From: Lingula anatina
Taxonomy: Eukaryota; Brachiopoda; Lingulata; Lingulida; Lingulidae
Length of the DNA: 64,000 nt
Direction of reading: 5' to 3'
NCBI RefSeq assembly: GCF_001039355.2
Contig: NW_019775878.1
Coordinates: forward strand, 2,710-66,709
Shown: positions 36,577 through 49,900 of the stretch, one piece after another
How the letters are laid out: each line of letters begins with the position of its first letter
Position numbering within the stretch: position 1 is the stretch's first letter
Translations under genes and position numbers: made by a program
Notes under the pieces: model-generated
What the model was told of the DNA's origin: nothing
The model's database searches: none
What the model saw: only the letters and a program-made list of their open reading frames with translations

Positions 36577-39528
36577 GCTTATTGTGTGTGACCACGAGTA
36601 AAAGTAAAGACCATTTTACGGCTATTGAAAGCATCTTTGTATAAGATCACTTTGATATTTGATCTACATCCGTCCTTGTTCAAACTAATAATAACAGTAA
36701 TGCAAGATAAGTTGCAAGATTTTCAGTTAAAAGAATACCAGACGTGTTTAAGCAGAGTCGGGAGAAAAACATTAAATATAGTCCTCATTTTCACCTTAAG
36801 GGTTATTGTTACTTATGTGGTAACTTTGAAGAGCAGATATGTAGGACCAACCACATGGTCATCTTGAACGTCTGGGGAAAACCTCTCATATTTTGCTTGT
36901 GTAGTCTTTATTTTTATGAGAATGTCGAACAAGCTTAAACGTGGTACTTATAACATACAACATACAGTGCAAGATTATTTTTGTTGACAAGGAGCCGCCG
37001 TTTGTTTCTGCATATTAGATTACCTATGGGGAGTGTATCATATAAAATTGTGTTTCTCGCAAACTTATCCCATAATCCTTTCAAATGTACTCTTAGGTGT
37101 GCAAGCTGTCTGGAGGGCGGCATTCAGTGTGTTTGTTGTGCATTATTAATTCTCTGTAAAGTTACATTTAAGACAAAGTACGCTATAATACGCACATAAT
37201 TGTACATGTAGTTCAAATTTTTAGGAATGTTGGTTAGTGCAAGCCTAAATTGTGACTTAAAATCCTCAAATAAAAGTCCACTTGGGCATAGATATCAAGT
37301 AGTATTTTATCAATAGTAACAAAGTATTGCGTTAAAATGATGCAGACATTTGCTTTTTTTGTTCAAGCATGTGAAGTTGGCTATTCCCTGTAGTTTGCTG
37401 CCTTTGAATTGGTTAAACATCGAAAAAAGAATGCTGAAGGGTGCATTCCGAGCTCCACCACGAGCCAACATACAGCATTGGTCAAAAAGGTTGTCCCACC
37501 TTCAGTGTCATGTGCTTTTATTTATAAATGATCCCATCACAGGAGAATATTGTAATAAATAGTGGTTTTCATTCCAGATACCATTACTAACATGATTAGT
37601 GGTACAGAAAATACAAATTAACGGTAAAGATATCAAAATCAAATACCATTTATTCACATTCATTACATGCACCCCCTCAAATCCGACGTTTCACTGTGAT
37701 TTTCACAGAGGTAAAGAAATGTCCATTTAATTGAAAAGACACCACTAAATGTCACCAAATTTTCACACATTTAGCATTAGAGCATGCTCGTTAAAGGCTC
37801 ATTGTCTAACAGCGTTTGTGTTTACCGCGTACTGTAATTACCTCCTGTAGGTGGCGCGGCCTGCCTTCAACAAGGGTAATAATTCTGTTTTATGGGATAT
37901 TGTCCAATTCTTCCAAAAGAGCTCGGGGTAGTTTGTCCAGATTATCAGGAGTTACGTTTTCCTTCGCATTGCACACTTCAATTCATGTTACAAATGTTTA
38001 GTAAGGTTAACAACAGGGCTCAAAGATGGCTGTTCCATCCTCTGAACATAGGGTTTCTGCAACAAATCACTCAGCAGACGAGAGTTGTGAGTAAATACAT
38101 TTCCACGATGACGCCTGCAGTATCCCTGAAGTCACCTCTTGCAAATGGAATGAGATATTTGTTGAGAATGTTTCAGTGAATTGCCCCAGTATCGTTCTTT
38201 TCCGGAAAGAACAATGCATTGAAACCATGGGCGTGGAATTCTCTGCAAACGTGGTGGACTGACCTGACACCTCAGGCTATATTATGCTGCACAAACCTAC
38301 CAAAGGGCATTCTGCAACACGTCTACGGGCCCTAATTTGACCATCGAAGGCATAAAATACCTCGATTCTTCAGCAAAACCAACTTGTTCCTATTGATTGT
38401 TGACCACGTTCTGGTAGTTCTGGGGTCACTAAACCTAGCATTCTCAACCGATACCTCATTACATCTGCAAGAGGGGACTTCGGGCTGGTCCAGGCTTCAT
38501 CATGACAGCACACCTGTACACAGTTCTCATGTGGTGAGTGATTTGTTGCAGAAATCCATTGTTCTGAGGCTGGAGAAACCATCTTTGAATCCAGATAATA
38601 ACCCTACTGAACGCCCGTGTCATGAATTGAAGTGTGCAATCCAGAAAAGAACCAAACTCCAAATAGTCCGGACCAATTCCGCCAAGCTTTTTAGGAAACA
38701 TGTGACAATATCCCACAAAACAGAATTGGCGCCGTCTACAGGAGATAATTACAGTGCGCGGTAAACACACACACTAATAGACACGTGACATTTAACGAGC
38801 ACACCCTAATGCTTAATGTTTGTAAATTTGGTGACATTTGGGGGTGTCAATTCAATTTAATGGGCATTTCTTTACCTCCGTTAAAATAACAGTGGAACAT
38901 CGGATTTGAGGGGGTAAATGTAATAAATGTGAATAAATGGTTTTTAATATGGATATCTTAACCGCTAGTTTGCATTTTCTGTACCACTAATCATGTTAGT
39001 TATGGTATATGGAATGAAAATTACCATTAATAGTTTATAACTCCTGTGATGTGATGGTTTATAAAGAAAAGCACATGAAACCGGGGGTGGGATAACCTTT
39101 TTGACCAATGTTGTATAATAAGGACGTTTGACATGTTTACCAGACATGTCGGCAAATGTTAGTTTAAACTCCAAGTGCTCCTTTATCACCAGACATAAAT
39201 CAACACATTTGGTTATATTCTAAAAAGCAATCATTGTCATATTTGTTTTTACCTGTCTTTATGTATCATCTGGGTTTCAGTAACAAATACATTTTTCTCT
39301 AACTTAAATTGAACAGCTGTGGTTTTCTCACATCGACTTACAGCCCCAATGTATTCATTACTAAAATGATGAGCCAATCGATTTCAGTCTCCATAATAAA
39401 ATATCTCCAAAATAGAACACATGTGCCACAGGCGCGATGTATCTGACTCGGCTCTACATCATTTTGCGAATAAAACGTCACTGTTAGAAGAATCGAATAA
39501 GGCGCTAGAAGGAACCCCCCGAGTCGTG
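36577..39528. other. Intergenic between receptor genes B and C
   Basis: There is no host gene. The first 600 bases match the sequence after gene A. A palindromic Tc1-type element occupies 37473-39113. Confidence 0.6.
37473..39113. mobile_element. Palindromic Tc1-like foldback element
   Basis: The ends are CAGCATTGGTCAAAAAGG and the reverse complement CAACATTGGTCAAAAAGG, flanked by TA (37471-37472 and 39114-39115). The inverted similarity continues inward for hundreds of bases, perhaps to a centre near 38290. The + frame at 37816 and the minus frame ending at 38770 both begin MCLPRTVI. Read outward-in, the arms carry broken Tc1 transposase C-terminal sequence (PSLNPDNNPTERPCHELK near 38580). 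It appears to be two transposon 3' halves joined head to head. It is non-functional. Confidence 0.7.
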
Positions 39529-42500
39529 ATGAAGGTAGTTGCAGTGGGCCTCCTGTTGTGGGTCCAATTACGTAAGTACTGTCACCAAAATTGTACAGAC
39601 GTGCAATTAGATACTTGTTTTTGTTTGCCACCATATCACCATGCGTTCATTTTGCACAGACCATAGAAATGGCATTAAAAAACCGACCGACATCCTTTTC
39701 GACGAAGGTACAAGGTCCATCACCTGTTACATTTTAGTAATACGATGGCTACCGCTGCTCAGATTCAACTTTAAATTTTACCCGGAGTGGAAAAAATTCT
39801 CTGACTTGAAAGTTACAGCAACAAGAAAGCGTGGTCTTAAAATATTTTGAGAAGGTTTTTAGGTATATATCGTGATCTAATTTTTCAGCCAATCTCGTAC
39901 GCAACGGGAATAGATCAGGACTGGAAAATTTCATTCCTAAGATAACGGGTAAAAAACTAGAAATGACGAGCTCAAACACGGGTTTATAGAGCGTTATTTA
40001 TTTTTTTTCAATAATTATTTTGGATATACCTGAGGCTGAATGAGGGAAAGTGCCAAAGCTTTCGGGCTATTTTTCATTTGCTGTCGACACGTAAAGGACA
40101 GATGCTCAATGTGCATTTATCCCTTTTAGCTGCGTGTAGATTCATCTCAGAGCATCTCAAGTCCATTCCAGGATCTATAATAATTATCTAAAATATTCTA
40201 AAATAAAATTCTACCTCTGCATGCCTTCTAGGTTTGACATCCACCACTGTTGTTTGTGACGGCACTTTGTCCGCCTTTTGTTTCCCTGGGGTGCCTTACG
40301 TGTACCATACAGAAATTGCCTGGATAACAATGGACCAGGGCAGGGCCTACTGTTCGGAATTGTCCCCAGCCGGTGCGTGGTACCTAACTAGGGTAGATTC
40401 GGACGCAGAGAGGTCGCTGATTTATGGTTATCTGTCGAGGTAAGGTGCTATAAAGAATTTGTCACTGTCTAGACTTTAGATTTATATAAAGGCCTTCTTT
40501 CTTTTCTAACATGCGTCATCACCTACAGCACTTGCTCTTTTGATAAGCCCTATCCTTGGTCTGTGTACATCCATAACCTGGAGCTGCGTCTGTCGTCGAC
40601 AGAAGCATCAATGTGGTCCCCGTTCCATTTTCACGCAATATAAAACGAAAAACCGAAAAACGAAAATCGATATGATTTATTATTCCCAAACGTAGTAACA
40701 AAGCGATTTATAGCACAAAAATACAAATATGGACTTATCATCAAGGACATGCAGGTGCACTCCAGAATGTTAGTGCACTCAGGGTCTGGGACTGTGCAAG
40801 CGGGCGAATGACACTATTTTTATCTGAAGAGTTTTTTTATTGATATTTTAAAATAACTACACATGAAGGCATGTTTCATTTGCTTTTACTATGTTAAAAG
40901 TTATTTTCAATGACCTGGACAGAGGCAGTGTCATATATATCCAGTATATGGGGTCCCAGAGGCGGATTTGGGGGGGGAGGTCCTTCGATTTCTGAAAAAA
41001 ATCACACCAATGGTTCCTTCGTGAAATCAGAATTTTGACTAGCTGATTCTAAACCGTACCAAATGGCACCGTTTGCCCTCTTAAATATCAAAATTTTCGG
41101 GGCCTTTCAGCGGGCCTCGAACCCCACACCATGGGGGTGGTGGTTGAGTGGGCTTTGCATCCGAGGAATCCCCCCCTCAAATAATTCTGGATCCGCCCCT
41201 GGGTCTGTACATGTATTCTTTATAATATGTGAAAGTGTGGGGATACATGAAAACGATAGCTACCCATCGAGACCGCCCACATGTAGTTAGTATTTCATTT
41301 TTTTCTGTCTTTGCATTAGCCAACCTCTACCAGTTCAAGGGTATTTCTGGATTTCGGCAACAAGAAGTGACAGCGGCAACTGGGAGTGGGTGGAACCAAT
41401 GGTGGAACAGATAGAGTCTGGGCTGTGGAATACCAATGAACCATCAACTTATCGGTGTGCTGCAATGAACTGTTTTTTGGGGAGCGGGTGTCACTGGGAG
41501 ACACAAAATTGTGCTGGTTTTTTCAGCCCTATGTGCCGGACACCTGTAGACATTGCCACCACGGCATTGAGTGCAGCGGTGATAGAGAGCGCGGTGCCCA
41601 CGACGGCAATGGGTAATGTCTACGCTTTTTTTTTGGGTCGACTGTCTTGTTTCAGAGCTTTTATCATTAGTATCTTGACCAATTAAAATTATAAAAGACA
41701 ATTTCCTTTTACTGTGAATTCTTACACTGGACGACCTTTTTTCATTTTACTTTTTTTATATATTTTGTTTTATATACATGTGAACACACGCATGTCAGCG
41801 ATTTGCTACTCTCTCTCTCTCTCTCTCTCTTTGTCATTTTTTGTCTCCTTTCTTTTTTCCTAGTCTCTCTCTCTCTCTCTCAGGCTCCAAAGTACAAATC
41901 ACAAAGAAAAACCAACTTTAACGCTGACGCGTGTTTTTATATCAACTTCAGGTGCACTTGACCACGCCTCGTGTAATGACACATTGGCGGCCTTTTGTCT
42001 CCGAGGAAGCACGTACGTCTATCACGCAGGAACTACATCGAGAACCGTGGCAGAGAGTAAGACATATTGTTCGTCACTTCCCCCCGCTGGCACTTGGTAT
42101 CTGAGCAGAATAGAGTCGTCCACGGAGCGATTCAATCTTTACAATTATTTAGATAGGTAAGCATCACAGAATCATAAAAAGAAAGGTTGTCAGCGATTGG
42201 TCACTTCAGCAGGCCTTTTATGCAGTTGACCGAGTCTCATGGTTTGATATTCATATAAATCAATTATTACCCAATAGCCTTTTTTCGTCATTTTTGAAAA
42301 ACGTTCCTTTGGTTGTTCTTTGCGTACTTTGATTAAACCCCTTTGTAAATATAGTTAGTCTAGATGACTGGTGCAAAAATTGCTCAAAAGGTGGAAAAAG
42401 CATGAAACTTGGCACAAATGTTCTTTGGACTATGCTGATCATTTTCAAGGGCAGTGCCCAAAATTTCAAAGCGTTGCTTAGCAACTGTTGCTCAGGAAGT

Positions 42501-45500
42501 GACTTACCTTAGTAACTAGCTAATTGGACCTTTCTTGTTCAGTTTAAATTATTTAAAAAGGCTTTTAATAATGTTTCAAACCATCAGAACTATCACTATA
42601 CTATTTTAAGACATTAAGAACCCAAGTAAACCATTGCAACAGTTGCTAGGCAGCATATTACCCTAGCAACAAGTATTTAACATGCTGAATTAGCCCAGAA
42701 AGTTAGTGTTAAGGTTGATTTTTTGTTGAGTTCCTCTAGACAGAGGGGATTTCAAATGTCATTTATAATATCACTGATGTAAAAAAAAACAAAATCATTT
42801 TTGCACCATCTTTTATGGAAAATAGTTTTTTAATTTCTTTCAATCTTTGAGTTTTGACATAATGGTTGTGATAAGATTTCATCTAAGGTTAAATTGAAAT
42901 TTTCCTGAATTTCACTCAAAGAACCAATAATCTTTGCCAAAAGGGATAAGAAGTTGCTTTTAGTATTTTTAATCACCCTTTTGTTACTACCGATTCCTGA
43001 AATTTCGCCAAGAAAAACGCTCTCCACTTACTCTTATTTTCTTCATAAAGAAGTCTTTTAAGCCATGTAAAGTTTAGGGCCTTGGTAAAATTTTTATTTG
43101 CGGTGCCTTTACCGTCCATTTTTGTAATCAGACGGCATCCTTGCTCATTTTATTTTGTATCTTTTCCCATTCCTGATAAAGTTAAATATGATATGCATAT
43201 CTAAAGTATTGAGGGAGGGGGGGGGGGGGCTGGTAGGAGAGTTTATACATGCCCTACGTAAGATGAGAAATACTAAAGGTTTAACCACTGTTGACTTTCC
43301 TATTATTGAAAGGTTTCTCAGAGACCAGATTTCCAAGATATTTTTCATTTTGTTCAATATTTGCTAAAAAGTTTTTTCACATTGTATTTTGTCAGTTTCT
43401 ATTCTCTACCAAGTAACTTAAATACACCTGCATGGTTCTATTTAATTCTATTTGTTAATCAATGAAGTTCAAAAGTTTCTGTTCACACCCAAAGGCCGTT
43501 AGATGCCATATCTTACTTCCACCAAGGCTGCTCTACAACAATATAAGAGTATTCTTGCGAGATGAACATATCTGAATCAGCACTACGGTGCCATGTCATC
43601 AGATACCATGTGCTCACTCTGGTTGGACTCGTGCGGAACAGTGGGCCCATAAGTGGACACATTTGCCAGAAGCTATTGACCTGTCCAGAGTTGCTCCAGT
43701 GTGCATGTAGGTGCAGATGTAGAGGCTGACAATGTGCAAGGGTAAAATGCACTGTATATTGCACATACAAGGGAGAATTAACTATTATGATTATTATTAT
43801 TAACTATTGCAAAGTTTTATAAAGAGTCATGAGGTGATAAAAGCATGGAAATGGCTGGTTACTAATTTTGAACATGCTGCCTTAAGTATCTGCACTGGCA
43901 ATTTATTTGATCGGATATGTGTAAACACACAATTGGTTCAACTTACTGGATTAAAAGTATGAACATCTTGCTCAAAAGTGTAGTTCTTAGCTAGTATTAT
44001 AGATTTGCCTTACTTAATAGACTAACGCAACTTTAAATGCTTGTTGCTAGGGGAATATGCTGCCTAGCAATTGTGGCTAAGGTTAATTTGGGTTTTAATT
44101 GCCTTAAAATAGTCTAGTGATAGTTCTGATGCCCTGAAACATAGTTATTAGCATTTCTAAACCATTTAAACTGGACAAGAAAGGTCTAATTAGCTTGTTA
44201 CTAAGGAAATTCACTTCCATAGCAACGGTTGCTAAGCAACGCTTTGAAATTTTGGGCACTGCCCTTGAAAATGATCAGCATAGACCAAAGAACATTTGTG
44301 CCAAGTTTCATGCTTTTTCCACATTTTGAGCAATTTGGCCAAAATATAGCACCAGTCATCCAGACTAANCAGAGAGTAAGACATATTGTTCGTCACTTCC
44401 CCCCGTTGGCACTTGGTATCTGAGCAGAATAGAATCGTCCACGGAGCGATTCAATCTTTACAATTATTTAGATAGGTAAGCATCACAGAATCATAAAAAG
44501 AAAGGTTGTCAGCGATTGGTCACTTCAGCAGGCCGTTTATGCAGTTGACCGAGTCTCATGCTTTGATATTCATATGAATCATTTATTACCAAATAGCCTT
44601 TTTTCGTCAGTTTTGAAAAACGTTCCTTTGGTTGATCTTTGCGTACTTTGATTAAACCCCTTTGTAAATATAGTTACGTGTTGTCGAAGATAATGTGCCA
44701 CTCATTTTACAACCAGGTGCGTATTGATTCAAACAACATGTCCTTGACAGGATGCAAGTTTGGGACCTCGACAAAAATATATTGTCTGTAATATACTTTG
44801 TATGTTTCATTTAATCTACTACGTAAACCCATACCATTCTTAATTCTTTACAATTCTTTAGGCTAGGAAAAATATATACTGTATACAGCATTAGAAATAT
44901 TAATGCACCCAATAGGTCATGGGTCTGTGATTGTGATTGCTTGTGTAACTCACACAAAACAAATAAATGACCTTCACGAGCCAGATTATGTATTCCATTT
45001 CACATTTGAACACTATTTGTACACGATTTCACATCGTACGTTTGCAATAGGTATAAGGATAAACAACTTGGTTCAGCATCTGAAAGGACTCCCCAACACA
45101 CACAACTTATCGAAATACAGGTTACCTTTTTTACTAGTATTTTCCATTTCTCAAGGAAGAAATGAACCCCTTTCTTTTTACCCACGTCGCAGAATAGGCT
45201 TTTTTAAATGTCATAATATTTTTATCCTTTTTCAGTAACGGGGTATCCGCGAATTTCTGGATATCAGCGATGGACAGAAACGGCAATGGCGACTGGAAGT
45301 GGACAGAGCCAGTGACAGCGCCTATACAGTACTCTGACTGGGAGCCGGGATTTCCCACTTTTGGCAGTACTCTGTGTGCAAGACTTGACTGTCAGTCAGG
45401 CGATTTCTGTTACTGGGAGTCTAGAAGTTGTGACTATTCCTTCACAAGACCTTTGTGCAGGGCTCTAGGTATAGTATGTACCGGGTGCAGTAGTGTGCCT

Positions 45501-46949
45501 ATTCTGGTCACCCGTCTTCTGCGCCTTCTGGCATCTTCATCTTCTTCGTCTTACTTTTCATATAACGTCGAGTACTCTTCTTTTTAAATGACACGAACAC
45601 GTGTTATAATCATCAGACGTAGGCGTATACTTATCTTCATACTTCATACTATACTTTATCTGTTTTTGTCTACTTCTTCTGCCTTTTAGTCGCATTCTCC
45701 GTCTTCATCTAGGGTGCTCTGTATTTTATATTGTTTAATTTCTCCTTCCTTTCATATCTTCCTTCAGTCCTCAAACCTCTCATTCTGTTCTGTTTCTTTC
45801 TTTACAACGAGGTTTGTTAACATGTACACGGTACACGTGCAACCTTGTGGCGAACTACAGGCGACCGAGAACAAATTTTAATTTGTTAAATTTGTCTAAT
45901 TTTCTTTTAAAAAAGAGCTCAGAAGAGAGGGGTGGGGTAGCTTCGGCAACCCGTGGTTGTCACACCTATCCATATAATGTATTTTGTAACAGGTGATTCG
46001 GGAATACAGTTGAAAGTTACATACGTAATTACAGGTATTTAAATAAGCTCCTCTAATTCTATTTTCGGAGTCAATGCCAACAGATACACGTACAACAATT
46101 ATTATCTAAGGCCCAACCTGCCCTGCTACTATCAACGTCACTTCCTCTGGGGATAACCTGACATCATGATCGATCGTTACGACTTTCATTTCAGGTCCGA
46201 CTTGTCCCGCTACGATCAACGTCACTTCCGTTGGCGAGAGTCTGACGTCACCGGGATATCCATCTTTTTACGATCGAGCTTATCTTGAGTGTACGCTGTA
46301 CCGAATTCTGCCGGAAAACGGCGAAGCTTTGCTGTTGGTGTTCAACGTATTCGCCGTAGGCCAGATTCCATCATGTGATAGTAGTTGCATTGAGAACTTG
46401 AGGGTAAATAAATGAGCAAAATAATAATAATAATAATTGAATTAAATCAAATTAAAAAAGTAATAGAGCAAATGTTACCACGTGCCCGCTTTCGAAATAT
46501 TACTTTTCTGGAAACTATTCATGATGTAACGAGAACAATTTACAAAAAAAATTAGGAATGTAACTGAGACATTCCAGCGTTCACTGCTCACAACCACGTT
46601 AAAAGCGGGGTTCTGTCTTTTCCATATTATATTCCCTTGTTTCAGGTAGAGAATCCTGTTACCGAGGAAATCTTCACGAAGTGTGGCACTTTGACGGGTT
46701 CTAACTTAACGGCACTACAAATACTGACAAACACAGCATTGCGGGTGCGCTTTAACAGGGACGGCTGCAGCAGCTCTCAAGGTTTTCATGCAACTCTTAT
46801 GGCATACAATGGAAACGGTAAGCACACGTCTTTAATAAGGCGCGTAGAAAAAAAAATGTCAAACAGGACGGTGGCCAATCTGAAGGAAAAATTGTCTACA
46901 GGATAATTCCAGTCACTCCCCTGCCCTTATGACTAACGTGGTTGAAAAA

Positions 46950-46993
<44 letters not shown>

Positions 46994-49900
46994 AATGGGG
47001 GAGTGTTAAGCCTTAAGAGACCGGTTTTGGATGCTTAGGTTGAGTTCTTGCTAAAAAGAACCCCAAAATATAAAACTGCTGAAGGACTACACAATAATAA
47101 TAACAATAATACAGGTACATTGGACAAATATATTTAAAACGAACTAGCCATTTATTATTTAACTGCTTCAGTGAGATTGTAGTTTTTTATCTGTTGTGCA
47201 CATTGTGGTGTTCTCTTTTCATCCATTTTACATGATGTTATAAATGTATGTGTGTACGTGTATGTGTGATGTGTGTGTGTGTGCGAAAGAAAGTGATTGT
47301 ATATGTATTTTACCTTTTCGAATTGTACCATTTGAAGTTTAAGAATAAAAAAATAAAGGTCAGCGGTGTGCAAGCTAGGATTGCCGAAATTTAGTTCGAT
47401 TAACTGAAACTTAATCATATTCCTTACAAAAATGTGTTTACTAGAATGTTCATTCGAAGAGATACCTATCTTATTTTTCTTGAAAAAAACATTCACATCT
47501 ACATTTTGTGTAGATTGTGAGTTATAGATAGCGGAGGATTGATATATGGATCATCCCCACCTTTTGAAATTTCTCCAGGTAGATCCCTTAAAACCACTCG
47601 TTAGAATGTTTAATTATTTATTTTTTTTTCAATTTATTTCTGTACTGGTACATAGATTGTCATGACCTTTACTATACAGTGTGCTCTTTATATTTCATAT
47701 TCTAGATTGCGGCGGCCGGTTCATAGCAGGGACAGGTACCATTACGACCCCTTCATACCCCGAAAATTACCCAAACAATACGATTTGCGTTTACGACATT
47801 CGTGCAGCAGACCAGAATGACGACGTGGTGTTACAATTTGACGACTTCAACATAGATGACTGCCCGTGGGATTACATAAAGGTACTGGTGTAGAGGGAGC
47901 CACGGTACAATAGAGATTCTCTATATAAATGATAAACGTTAAAGATCTGAATATTGAAGCCATGCTCACTGATTTTGAAAAAAAACGATCATTGAAAAAA
48001 GAACACATTTTGAAAATTAAAAATAAAACTGTTAATTGTTACTGTAATAATTATTTTGTGTTCCATGTTACAATCTCCAATTTCGTGTGCTGATTGTTAG
48101 TTTAAGCACTGCTGCAAAAGTCAACGAATGCATGCAAATCATGCTAGACTATATAATGTGCAGATACGTTTTTGACAGATTTACCAAGTGTCATCAGACG
48201 GTACCCGCTCTGAAGAAACCTTCTGTGGCACTGACCTGCCGGCAGCCGTAACCGCTTGGAAAATACGGATATTTTTCTACGCTGATTTTGCTGTCAGTCG
48301 CCGTGGATTTCGCGCTGTATACTCTACAGGTACGTGTCATCAAGACAAAACAGCATTCAGGGCATTCAAAAAAGGAAAAGGGAGAGAGAAAGAGAGAAGA
48401 GAGAGAAACCAAGCATTAACGTTCATGGTTGTGTCGTTCCTGTGGGCCGCAGTAAAAATGATCGATAGGGAATATTTGTTGTTGTTTGTGAATTTGTCTG
48501 ATGAAGAACGGATTCGTCAGTTGTTTCAAAAAGTTTCTATCAACATTTTTATCTATTTATATTCTACATCTATCTATCTATCTGTTTATCTATCTATCTA
48601 TTGGTTTTTCAGATAGTAAATCTGGAAAGTTATAATTAGGCCATACGCTTTTGTACAGGTTAGTCATTCACAAACCTGAATATAATTGCATCTTTTTTCA
48701 GTTCTACCTCCAGCAACGATGTCTCCTTTGGCTGATGTGCCATCTATTTCTACAGGAAGCAGTACGGCATTAGCACACATTTCTACAGAAGGAAGTTCAG
48801 CATCTACTTCTAAAGAGAGCAGTACGGTATTAGCACCTGTTTCTATAGAGAGCAGTATGGCGTTTGCATCTATTTCTCTACAAAGCAGCTCAAGGGTAGC
48901 AAATAATCCTACGGAAGGCATGTCGGTGTTCACACAGCTTGCTACAGAAAGCGGTGCGGGGTTCGCACCTTCTTCTACAGAACGCAGTACAGGCCTCGCA
49001 TCCATTTCTACAGAAAGCACTCAGGTGTTCGCACCTATTTCCACAGACACTCACTCTGACAGCACAGTCACTTTCACAGGAGCGAGCTCAATTCCAACAG
49101 CTATTTCTACAGGCCTCGCACCTATTTCTACAGACACTCACTCTGACAGCACAGTTACTTTCACAGGAGCCAGCTCAATTCCAACAGCCATTTCTACAGT
49201 GTCCATTTCGGCAAGCACCACCAGGGGTAGGCCTACCACCGTGACCACCACCACTGAGCCCGACCCATGCATATCTATAAGAAAACTCACCTTCCAATGG
49301 CAATGCCCGTCCCTGCCTCCCATCCCCAAAGCCAATGTGTCCTTCACTATGAGGTGTGGTCTGCCGCGTATAATTGGAACAGTGGCCACAATCCAATGTG
49401 CTGAGGGGCACAGGACGGCAACCGGGGAGGAAAGAAGCACTGTGGAGTGTTTGGAGAATTTGGCGTGGAATTTCAAAGCCCCAGTCAGTTGCGAGAGTAA
49501 GTAGGCCATATGATAATACACATGTAGCAGACATAACAGTAAATATACTAGTTTATATACACAATTAGAATAAAATAGTAAACAAAAACCACATATACTA
49601 ATAGCTTAAATTACTAGTGGGAGGTTGGTATCAAATATATGACAAAATTTTAATATATTACTTTGAATCTGTGGTAGGCCTACATGTATAGTCAACCTTC
49701 ACGAAGCCCAGGATTACAAATCGTAAGGGAAATGAGGTTTATACTGGAATGTCAAAAGTCAGTTTTGGCATTGAGACCAACTGTTGCCCGAGGTTCTTTT
49801 GAGAAACCCCTAACGGAAATATTGGTGCATGGGAAATTTAGGCCATATAATCCTTATATGGCCTCATATATGGCCTTATATGCGTCTTTATGTATAAAGA

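Noticed and set aside
42260-44423. Mirror-image short frames beginning MLSNALKFWALPLKM
   Set aside because: They are the two arms of the foldback element's inverted repeat.
44370-44475. Extra lectin exon in gene C
   Set aside because: It lacks its 5' part and acceptor and begins at an N; better explained as an assembly duplicate.
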